This document shows, in pieces, positions 57,534-64,000 of a stretch of DNA of 64,000 bases. The stretch lies in NCBI RefSeq assembly GCF_050589645.1, contig NZ_JBNGOQ010000002.1, positions 62,001 through 126,000 on the forward strand, in the 5' to 3' direction. The position numbers and the translations under genes are program-made. The notes under the pieces are model-generated. The model saw only the letters and a list, made by a program, of their open reading frames with translations. It was not told where the DNA came from and searched no databases. Every line of letters begins with the position of its first letter. The first letter of the stretch is position 1. Source of the stretch: JBNGOQ01 sp050589645. GTDB lineage: Bacteria; Bacteroidota; Bacteroidia; Flavobacteriales; Flavobacteriaceae.

Positions 57534-58880
57534 ATGAGACAGCAGCTTGCCCTTTTGATGTTCCTTTTTTCATTTACACTAATGGGACAACAGATCCTTC
57601 CCGAAAAGGACCGGGCCCGAGTGGTTGATGAAATTCTGGAGGAAAGGTTCAATACCCTACTGCCCAGGCTAATGGACGAAACAGGAATAGACCTATGGAT
57701 CCTGATATCGCGTGAGTATAACGAAGACCCTGTGCTCAGGACCATGCTGCCAGCCACTTGGCTCAACGCACGCCGACGTACCATACTGTTGTTCTATAGG
57801 GACAAGGCCAAGAATGCCATTGAAAAATTGGCGGTGGCCCGTTATGACGTAGGGGAGAACATCAGCTCGGCCTGGGACAAGGAGAAGCAGCCCGACCAAT
57901 GGAAGCGGCTCATGGAATTGATAGAAGAGCGAAAACCGAAGAAAATAGGCCTAAATTATTCGGACGACTTCAACATCGCTGATGGCCTGGACAAGACCGA
58001 TTATGAGGCCTTTATGCGGTATCTTCCCAAGCCCTATCACGCCAAAGTGACCACGGCCGAACAACTGGCCGTACGCTGGATCGAGACCCGAACGCCACGC
58101 GAAATGGTCATCTACAATAAATTGGTCAGCCTTACCCACAGTATTATCGCCGAGGCATTTTCGGAAAAGGTGATCAGTCCGGGCATCACCACGACCACAG
58201 AGGTAGAGTGGTGGATGCGACAAAAAGTAACGGATCTGGGTCTGGAAACCTGGTTTCACCCTACGGTGGACGTGCAACGCAGCAGTGAGGAATTGGTGGG
58301 GCACCTGTATTCCTTCTCCGGGAGGCCAGAGGACATGGTAATCCGCCCGGGAGACCTGTTGCACTGCGATTTTGGCATCACCTATTTGCGCCTGAACACG
58401 GATTGCCAAGAACTGGCCTATGTACTAAGGCCAAACGAGGAAAGGGCTCCGGAATTTTTGGTATCGGCGCTAAAAGAGGGCAATCGGGTGCAGGACTTTC
58501 TAACGGAGAACATGATCAGTGGTCGCACGGGCAACGAGATATTGGCCAAGGCGCTACAAGCGGGCAGGGAGGCCGGGTTGCGTCCTGCTATCTATACGCA
58601 TCCCCTAGGTTCGTACGGGCATTCTGCCGGGACCACCATAGGCATGTGGGATGCCCAGACCGGGGTAATGAAAGACGATGGGGAGGCCTATCCCTTGCGC
58701 CCCAATACGGTTTATGCAATAGAACTGAATACGACGGTAACACTGCCCCAATGGAAACGGGATATCCGGATTATGTTGGAAGAGGCAGGTTTTTATGGGG
58801 AAGAGGGTTTCCGCTATGTCAATGGCAGGCAGACCCAACTTCTCTTGATTCCCAGACCTATGACGCATCAGGGCAGATAA
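57534..58880 (+). CDS. Secreted M24 family metallopeptidase (Xaa-Pro aminopeptidase-like)
   Basis: A 448-aa protein with a Sec signal (LALLMFLFSFTLMGQQ). The N-terminal creatinase-like domain (about 25-195) precedes the pita-bread M24 domain. Likely metal ligands are in LLHCDFGITYLRLNTDCQE (two Asp), THPLGSYGHSAG (His), VYAIELNTT (Glu) and IMLEEAGFY (Glu). The spacing is looser than in classical PepP, so substrate and even activity are open. It has its own short upstream region after the preceding terminator. Confidence 0.87.
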   Translation: MRQQLALLMFLFSFTLMGQQILPEKDRARVVDEILEERFNTLLPRLMDETGIDLWILISREYNEDPVLRTMLPATWLNARRRTILLFYRDKAKNAIEKLAVARYDVGENISSAWDKEKQPDQWKRLMELIEERKPKKIGLNYSDDFNIADGLDKTDYEAFMRYLPKPYHAKVTTAEQLAVRWIETRTPREMVIYNKLVSLTHSIIAEAFSEKVISPGITTTTEVEWWMRQKVTDLGLETWFHPTVDVQRSSEELVGHLYSFSGRPEDMVIRPGDLLHCDFGITYLRLNTDCQELAYVLRPNEERAPEFLVSALKEGNRVQDFLTENMISGRTGNEILAKALQAGREAGLRPAIYTHPLGSYGHSAGTTIGMWDAQTGVMKDDGEAYPLRPNTVYAIELNTTVTLPQWKRDIRIMLEEAGFYGEEGFRYVNGRQTQLLLIPRPMTHQGR

Positions 58881-58968
58881 TGGCTCTTGGGTGCCCTACG
58901 GATTTGGGTATAATTTTTGATGCATTTGTTTGATACATGACAGTTACGAATCCAAAAAAATTACAGCT

Positions 58969-60555
58969 ATGACACCTTTGAAAACTTCTTTGACCCTCCT
59001 GATTTTATCCATCGCCCTTTCGGGCTATTCCCAAAAAGGGCAACCTATGGCAAAGGTGGCCCTAGAAACTTTGACGGAACAGGGGCCGCGGGTGCCCAAT
59101 CTATATCGGCTGGCCGAGACCGAACGCAAAGAGGCCGTGAAGCGATCCAGGACGCAGGAAGCCCTAAAAAAGCAATATCCCACCAATAAAAATCTCATTA
59201 AAACGGCATTTGGTATCATTGACAAGGCCCGCACGGGTTACGCCATGCGTATGTATGAGGGCAGGGATTTTAACCTGGCCAGCGTGGATTTCGTGACCGC
59301 CCTTCGGTCGAAACTGCCTTTTGTTCGGGTGGTCCAATCGCCCAGGGATCCCTTTCCCAGGGTCTTTATCCGCAGCGGCAACCGCCGGTCGGCCATCTTT
59401 GATGTGGACGGTGCCGTTTACGTAAACGCGCCCAATTTTATCCAGGTCACGGAGGTAGAACGTATAGCTCTTATTCCTTCGCTGGTGGCCACGGCCAAAT
59501 ACGGCTCCTTTGCCTCCGGTGGGGTGATTGTGGTGAACACCTCCATGGGAACTTTGCGCACCGAACCTGGGACCAACGAGCCCTATGATCGCGTAAAGCT
59601 CAGGGATAATTATTTCAAGGGCGATGTGCTGCAGGAAACCGGGATCGCCAAAAACGCGCCCAATTATTTGAGGGCACTCCATTCCGCACAGAACGAGGCG
59701 GAGGCCATTGCCATATACAAACGGAAAAACGTGGCCTATGCCAGCTCTTATTTTTTTACCATAGATACCTATGATTATTTTTTAAATCGATGGAACAACA
59801 GGCGTATGGCCCAAAAGGTGCTGGACGACCACTGGAGCTATTTTGAAGGAAACCCCGTGGCGCTCAAGGCCTTGGCCTATATGTACCAAAAGAACAATGA
59901 CCATAAGCAGGCCAATGCCCTGTACAAACAAATTTTTAACCTGCGCCCGGACCATGCGCAGTCTTACCTGGATATGGCCTGTAGCTACCGCGATATTGGG
60001 GAGTTTCCCAAGGCCGCGGCCATGCACTATCGCTATAACCACTTGTTGCGTACAGGCATGCTCAAGGAAGGGGAATTCACTGCGCTCATGAAACGGGAAA
60101 TGAACAACCTGGTGCGCTTGCACGGTAAGGAATTTTTACCCTCCAGGGCTTATGGGCTGTACACTTGGAAGGACGATTTTGAAGGCACCCGCTTGGTCTT
60201 TGAATGGAACGATAGTGAGGCCGAATTTGCACTTCAATTCGTAAATCCGGAAGGGCAGTACTATACTTGGGAGCGCTCCCAAATGGCCAATGCCGACCGC
60301 ATTGAGGAAGAGCGACAGCTGGGATATTCCAGCGAGGAGTACCTGATCGATGGTGCCCTAAAGGGCGATTGGCAGGTGAACGTAAAGTACAAGGGCAATA
60401 AAAGACTTACCCCTGCCTACATCAAGGCCACGGTCTACTATCATTACGGGACCCCGGCACAGCGCCAGGAGACCAAAGTATTTAAAATGGGGATCCGCGA
60501 GGTGAATCAGGAACTGTTCTCGGTGTCCAACACCCCGACGGTGGTGGCCAGATAA
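58969..60555 (+). CDS. Secreted plug-like / TPR / DUF2135 protein
   Basis: A 528-aa protein; the start at 58969 (MTPLKTSLTLLILSIALSGY) gives a good Sec signal. Residues about 130-195 resemble a TonB plug: VFIRSGNRRSAIFDVDGAVY, VTEVERIALIPSLVATAKYG and ASGGVIVVNTS. A TPR region follows (about 285-370, ALKALAYMYQKNNDHKQANA; AQSYLDMACSYRDIGEFPKA). The C-terminal part (about 400-500) is DUF2135-like: LVFEWNDSEAEFALQFVNPE and GDWQVNVKYKGN. DUF2135 also occurs in VWA/VIT proteins, linking it to the gene at 55305. The role is unknown. Confidence 0.8.
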   Translation: MTPLKTSLTLLILSIALSGYSQKGQPMAKVALETLTEQGPRVPNLYRLAETERKEAVKRSRTQEALKKQYPTNKNLIKTAFGIIDKARTGYAMRMYEGRDFNLASVDFVTALRSKLPFVRVVQSPRDPFPRVFIRSGNRRSAIFDVDGAVYVNAPNFIQVTEVERIALIPSLVATAKYGSFASGGVIVVNTSMGTLRTEPGTNEPYDRVKLRDNYFKGDVLQETGIAKNAPNYLRALHSAQNEAEAIAIYKRKNVAYASSYFFTIDTYDYFLNRWNNRRMAQKVLDDHWSYFEGNPVALKALAYMYQKNNDHKQANALYKQIFNLRPDHAQSYLDMACSYRDIGEFPKAAAMHYRYNHLLRTGMLKEGEFTALMKREMNNLVRLHGKEFLPSRAYGLYTWKDDFEGTRLVFEWNDSEAEFALQFVNPEGQYYTWERSQMANADRIEEERQLGYSSEEYLIDGALKGDWQVNVKYKGNKRLTPAYIKATVYYHYGTPAQRQETKVFKMGIREVNQELFSVSNTPTVVAR

Positions 60556-60607
60556 TTGTAGGGAATCCTGGGCCCTTGTTCAGGCCTCTTTTTAAAATCG
60601 GCACGAT

Positions 60608-60739
60608 GTTTATTTTAAAACTGCGCGTATTTTGTTTTAAAACAGCAGGTGTTTTGTTTTGAAACAGCACGTATTTTATTTTAAAACCGCACGTGTTTTA
60701 TTTTGAAACTGCAGGTGTTTTATTTTAAAACTGCGCGTG
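60608..60739. repeat. 22-bp tandem repeat array, six units
   Basis: Six contiguous 22-bp units follow the pattern TTTT[AG]TTTT[AG]AAAC then [TAC]GC[AG][CG]GT[AG]. A degenerate seventh unit lies at 60587-60607. Unit changes are almost all transitions. Each unit holds a TTTTAAAA-type dyad and an AAAAC/GTTTT pair. The array fills most of the 202-bp gap between two convergent genes. Confidence 0.93.
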
Positions 60740-60757
60740 TTTTTTTGCGAAAGGTGC

Positions 60758-62386
60758 CTACACCTGAATGACCCCAAGATTAAAGGGCTTTTCAATAGGG
60801 GCGTGATTGGCCGCTTCTATGCCCATGGAGATCCAGGTACGTGTATCCAACGGGTCTATGATGGCATCGGTCCACAAACGGGCGGCGGCGTAGTACGGGG
60901 ACACCTGTGCATCATAGCGTTCCTTGATGGAGTTGAACAACTCCTTCTCCTTTTTCTCGGTTATGGTTTCCCCTTTTTTCTTCAGGGAGGCCTTTTCTAT
61001 CTGAAGCAACACCTTGGCAGCGGAATTGCCGCCCATGACCGCCAGTTCGGCACTGGGCCAGGCAAAAATAAGTCTGGGGTCATAGGCCTTGCCGCACATG
61101 GCGTAATTCCCGGCCCCGTAGCTGTTCCCGATGACCACGGTAAACTTGGGAACCACGGAATTGCTCACGGCGTTCACCATTTTGGCACCATCCTTAATGA
61201 TGCCCCCGTGTTCACTTTTGCTGCCCACCATAAAGCCGGTAACGTCTTGAAGGAACACCAACGGGATCTTTTTCTGGTTGCAGTTGGCAATAAAGCGTGT
61301 GGCCTTATCGGCGGAATCGGAATAGATGACGCCGCCAAACTGCATTTCTCCCTTTTTGGTCTTTACTACCTTTCTTTGGTTGGCCACGATGCCCACGGCC
61401 CAGCCATCGATCCGGGCATAGCCCGTTAATATGGTCTTGCCATAACCTTCCTTGTATTGTTCAAATTCGGAATTGTCTACCAAGCGCTTGATGATTTCCA
61501 GCATGTCGTACTGTCCCGTTCGGTTGTTGGGGAGTAGGCCATAGATGTCCTCGGGTTTTTCCAAGGGCTTTTTCGCCTTGACTCTGTTGAACCCGGCCTT
61601 GTCAAAATCCCCCATTTTGTCTATAAGGCCCTTAATGGTGTCCAACGCAGCCTTGTCGTCCTTCGCCTTGTAATCCGTCACCCCACTGATCTCACAGTGG
61701 GTGGTGGCGCCCCCTAGGGTCTCGTTGTCAATATCTTCCCCAATGGCGGCCTTTACGAGATAACTCCCCGCCAAAAAGATGCTCCCGGTCTTATCCACGA
61801 TCAGGGCTTCATCGCTCATGATGGGCAAATAGGCCCCGCCGGCCACACAGCTTCCCATGACCGCCGCAATCTGCGGAATGCCCATACTGCTCATGACGGC
61901 ATTGTTCCTAAAAATGCGTCCAAAGTGCTCCTTGTCCGGAAAAATCTCGTCCTGCATAGGCAGGTACACCCCGGCGCTGTCTACCAGATAGATGATGGGC
62001 AGACGATTTTCCATGGCGATTTCCTGGGCCCTAAGGTTTTTCTTTCCCGTAATGGGGAACCAGGCACCCGCTTTTACCGTGGCATCATTGGCAATGACAA
62101 TGCACTGCTTGCCCTTTACGTAGCCCATTTTGACCACGACCCCACCGGAAGGACAGCCACCGTGCTCGGCGTACATCCCATCACCGGCAAACGACCCAAT
62201 TTCGATGGATGTACTGTTGTCATCAAATAGATAGTCTACCCGTTCCCGGGCCGTCATCTTGCCCTGGGCGTGCTGTTTTTCTATACGGGCCTTACCACCG
62301 CCCAACTTGATTTGGGCAAGCTTTTTCTTAAAATCTGAGAGGAGTAGTTTATTGTGATCTTCGTTTTTATTGAAGTTGATGTCCAT
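60758..62386 (-). CDS. Acyl-CoA carboxylase carboxyltransferase (beta) subunit
   Basis: A 542-aa biotin-dependent carboxyltransferase with both crotonase-like halves. Motifs are KMTARERVDYLFDDNS, VVVKMGYVKGKQCIVIANDA, YLVDSAGVYLPMQDEIFPD, GSCVAGGAYLPIMSDEALIV and, in the second half, FMVGSKSEHGGIIKDGAKM and GNSYGAGNYAMCGKAYDPR. It is closest in pattern to methylcrotonyl-CoA carboxylase beta (leucine degradation), but propionyl-CoA use is possible. No biotin carboxylase gene is adjacent. The first residues are asparagine- and lysine-rich. Confidence 0.93.
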   Translation of the reverse strand: MDINFNKNEDHNKLLLSDFKKKLAQIKLGGGKARIEKQHAQGKMTARERVDYLFDDNSTSIEIGSFAGDGMYAEHGGCPSGGVVVKMGYVKGKQCIVIANDATVKAGAWFPITGKKNLRAQEIAMENRLPIIYLVDSAGVYLPMQDEIFPDKEHFGRIFRNNAVMSSMGIPQIAAVMGSCVAGGAYLPIMSDEALIVDKTGSIFLAGSYLVKAAIGEDIDNETLGGATTHCEISGVTDYKAKDDKAALDTIKGLIDKMGDFDKAGFNRVKAKKPLEKPEDIYGLLPNNRTGQYDMLEIIKRLVDNSEFEQYKEGYGKTILTGYARIDGWAVGIVANQRKVVKTKKGEMQFGGVIYSDSADKATRFIANCNQKKIPLVFLQDVTGFMVGSKSEHGGIIKDGAKMVNAVSNSVVPKFTVVIGNSYGAGNYAMCGKAYDPRLIFAWPSAELAVMGGNSAAKVLLQIEKASLKKKGETITEKKEKELFNSIKERYDAQVSPYYAAARLWTDAIIDPLDTRTWISMGIEAANHAPIEKPFNLGVIQV

Positions 62387-62435
62387 GGACTGAATTGTTT
62401 CTTTGATTTGGATAAATATAAGGAGTAATATTGAT

Positions 62436-62443
62436 TAACTTTG
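62436..62443 (+). promoter_or_regulatory. Candidate -7 box for the Gfo/Idh/MocA gene
   Basis: TAACTTTG (TAnnTTTG) ends 18 nt before the ATG at 62462. A TTTG lies 25 nt upstream, slightly beyond the usual spacing. The box supports 62462 and not an upstream TTG as the start. Confidence 0.45.
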
Positions 62444-62461
62444 ACAAATTTCAAAAGTAAA

Positions 62462-63445
62462 ATGGATCAAAAAATACGTTGGGGCATCATCGGTTTGGGC
62501 AATATAGCGCACCATTTTGCCAAGGACCTGGGTTTGGTAAAAGATGGCGAATTGGTAGCAGTGGCTTCCCGCAATAAGGACAAGGCTTCGGAGTTTGCCA
62601 AGGCGTATCAGGTGGGTAGCGCCTATGGCAGTTATGCAGAGCTAATGGAAGATAAGGAAGTGGATGTGATCTACATAGCCACGCCCCATACCTCCCATGC
62701 CGAATTGAGCATTCTTTGTATGGAGCATGGAAAGCACGTGCTCTGTGAAAAACCTATGGGGGTAAACAGGAAAGAGGTGGAGCAGATGATCGCTGTGGCC
62801 CAAAAGCAGGAGGTCTTTCTCATGGAAGCCCTATGGAGCCGGTTTAACCCTACGATATATAAGGTAAAGGAACTCGTAGATCAGGGTACCATAGGCGATA
62901 TTGCGTATCTACATGCCAATTTTGCCTTTTACGCCCTGGATCGGGACGAAAAGAGCCGACTTCTAAATCCGGACCTGGCCGGGGGATCGCTTTTGGATAT
63001 TGGGATATATCCCATTTTTTTGGCCTATCTGATATTGGGAAAACCGGACCGGGTACTGTCGGCCGCCAACTTCCATACCACCGGCATAGAGGCACAGACC
63101 TCTATGATTTTCAGCTATAAGAATGCCCAGGCCGTATTGTACAGTGGCCTAAAATCAAAATCTGAAATGCGGGCGGAGCTCTCCGGCAGCCAGGGGTCTA
63201 TTTTCATTGAACCCCGCTGGCATGAGGCCAGCGCTTACTCAATAGAGAAGGAGGGGAGCGAGGAACGTTTTGAACTGCCGCCTACCGGAAAGGGGTATTT
63301 TCATGAGATCCTGGAGGTGCAGGCCTGTTTGCGGGCAAACAAGACCCAGAGCATGCTCTGGTCGCACCAGAACAGCCTGGACCTGATCGAGTTAATGGAT
63401 CTGGTACGCGCGCAGAACAACATCACCTTCCCCTTTGAATCCTAA
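62462..63445 (+). CDS. Gfo/Idh/MocA family oxidoreductase
   Basis: A 327-aa dinucleotide-dependent dehydrogenase. The Rossmann motif is WGIIGLGNIAHHFAKDL; then YIATPHTSHAELSILCMEHG and the hallmark lysine in HVLCEKPMGVNRKE. The C-terminal substrate domain has GGSLLDIGIYPIFLAYLILG, with the conserved Asp/His-type region. It resembles dihydrodiol dehydrogenase-like members acting on sugars or diols. Substrate unknown. Confidence 0.92.
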   Translation: MDQKIRWGIIGLGNIAHHFAKDLGLVKDGELVAVASRNKDKASEFAKAYQVGSAYGSYAELMEDKEVDVIYIATPHTSHAELSILCMEHGKHVLCEKPMGVNRKEVEQMIAVAQKQEVFLMEALWSRFNPTIYKVKELVDQGTIGDIAYLHANFAFYALDRDEKSRLLNPDLAGGSLLDIGIYPIFLAYLILGKPDRVLSAANFHTTGIEAQTSMIFSYKNAQAVLYSGLKSKSEMRAELSGSQGSIFIEPRWHEASAYSIEKEGSEERFELPPTGKGYFHEILEVQACLRANKTQSMLWSHQNSLDLIELMDLVRAQNNITFPFES

Positions 63446-63520
63446 AGTTTTGTTTTTATTTGGAATTGTTCCTCTAAAATTTACGATATTTGGAAGTACC
63501 ACCAACCAAACTAAAACAAT

Positions 63521-63703
63521 ATGGGAATGAATAAGAATACCGTGCTAGCATGGGCTACGTTTATTATGATTGTCGTAGGAATGTGTTTGATCGCACTGGG
63601 TGCCTTTCGATATGATGACGTTGCCGGATGGGGATTCGCCGCAGTAGGCGTCGGTTTTTTTGCCATAGCATGGGTCTTTAACGCCCTCAAGGGTAGGGTC
63701 TAA
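63521..63703 (+). CDS. CAL67264 family membrane protein
   Basis: A 60-aa protein with two membrane helices (about 8-28 and 36-54): MGMNKNTVLAWATFIMIVVG and GWGFAAVGVGFFAIAWVFNA. It matches the small CAL67264 family named after a Gramella locus. Its position directly in front of ettA is typical of flavobacteria. Function is unknown. A second ATG two codons on is an alternative start. Confidence 0.88.
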   Translation: MGMNKNTVLAWATFIMIVVGMCLIALGAFRYDDVAGWGFAAVGVGFFAIAWVFNALKGRV

Positions 63704-63740
63704 CACTTTTCCTCTTTTTTTAATGTAATCCGTTTTATTT

Positions 63741-64000
63741 ATGTCCGACGATAAGAAAGTCATTTTCTCGATGTCCGGGGTGACCAAAACCTACAAAACA
63801 GCAAATACCCCTGTTCTCAAAAATATTTATCTAAGCTTCTTTTACGGTGCCAAGATCGGTATTTTGGGGCTCAACGGCTCCGGTAAATCCACCTTGCTGA
63901 AAATCATAGCCGGGGTGGACAAAAACTATCAGGGCGATGTGGTCTTCTCCCCGGGTTATAAGGTGGGCTATTTGGAACAGGATCCACAGCTGGATCCGGA
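63741..64000 (+). CDS. ettA: Energy-dependent translational throttle protein EttA, N-terminal part (runs off the right edge)
   Basis: The start of a second ABC-F protein. Visible are MSDDKKVIFSMSGVTKTYKT, the Walker A GLNGSGKST and the following KIIAGVDKNYQGDVVFSPGY and VGYLEQDPQLDP, diagnostic of EttA, which gates translation initiation according to the ATP/ADP ratio by binding the ribosomal E site. About 86 codons of roughly 560 are inside the window. It begins 37 nt after the CAL67264 gene and is probably cotranscribed. Confidence 0.94.
   Translation, partial: MSDDKKVIFSMSGVTKTYKTANTPVLKNIYLSFFYGAKIGILGLNGSGKSTLLKIIAGVDKNYQGDVVFSPGYKVGYLEQDPQLDP

Noticed and set aside
58403..58933. A 176-codon frame overlapping the end of the M24 peptidase gene on the same strand
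   Set aside because: Its composition (many Gly, Arg, Cys) and overlap with conserved metal-ligand codons show it is an out-of-frame reading.
60608..60739. CRISPR array
   Set aside because: The 22-bp units are contiguous with no unique spacers, and no cas gene is present.
60737..61429. A 230-codon plus-strand open frame opposite the acyl-CoA carboxylase gene
   Set aside because: It is a shadow of a strongly conserved gene and is unusually rich in Gly/His, as expected from the reverse strand.

Overview
The window is chromosomal DNA of a Flavobacteriaceae member (Bacteroidetes), probably a marine genus near Maribacter, Muricauda/Flagellimonas or Arenibacter. The evidence is the gene content (flavobacterial menaquinone cluster, CAL67264-type membrane protein beside ettA, many SPII lipoproteins, TPR sensor kinases, TonB plug domains), promoters of the Bacteroidetes form TTG-N17-23-TAnnTTTG, and the near absence of Shine-Dalgarno sequences. 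I see no phage, insertion sequence, CRISPR array, tRNA or rRNA. The only stable RNA gene recognised is the SRP RNA (13414-13507).

Layout. 1-6 kb: clpB (cut by the left edge), the bacilliredoxin ytxJ, a lipoprotein, fumarylacetoacetase, glyA and an unknown protein. 6-10 kb: a signalling island on the minus strand with a LytTR regulator whose receiver is degenerate, a 52-residue lipoprotein, a TPR histidine kinase and its LuxR-like response regulator. 10-31 kb: mostly housekeeping (glutaminyl cyclase/thioesterase/beta-helix operon, SRP RNA, SDR, transaldolase, an unusual ABC-F, pheT, leuAB, panB-lspA-rluA) mixed with lipoproteins and two TlpA-like proteins. 31-35 kb: dnaK and secreted proteins. 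35-39 kb: a six-gene operon led by a TetR regulator. 39-53 kb: menaquinone genes menI-F-D, menA and menC-CPBP-menE, interrupted by cvfB, a SPOR protein and a LytTR/HisKA_2 two-component pair. 53-54.6 kb: a small accessory block (cREC receiver, AT-rich membrane protein, DHFR-like) lying between two heptanucleotide repeat tracts. 54.8-60.6 kb: three secreted proteins carrying TonB-plug-like domains without a barrel, one fused to a VWA module, around an M24 peptidase. 60.6-64 kb: a 22-bp tandem repeat array, an acyl-CoA carboxylase, a Gfo/Idh/MocA oxidoreductase, the CAL67264 protein and the start of ettA.

How the parts work together. MenF, MenD, MenC, MenE, the hotdog thioesterase and MenA give most of the route from chorismate to demethylmenaquinone; MenB is not in the window. 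ClpB and DnaK share the same upstream geometry: GACA-N3-TGTC, twelve bases, then a -24/-12-like element. This suggests one heat-shock control. The LytTR regulator at 9333-10064 faces two 9-bp LytTR-like boxes spaced by exactly 21 bp in front of the 52-residue lipoprotein gene, so that gene is its best candidate target.

The most interesting points for follow-up are the shared clpB/dnaK promoter module, the LytTR/small-lipoprotein/TPR-kinase island, the plug-domain trio at 54.8-60.6 kb, the ABC-F with one degenerate composite ATP site, and the duplicated putative small-RNA units at 46.2-46.6 kb. All functional calls come from reading the sequence and from family knowledge; no searches were run.
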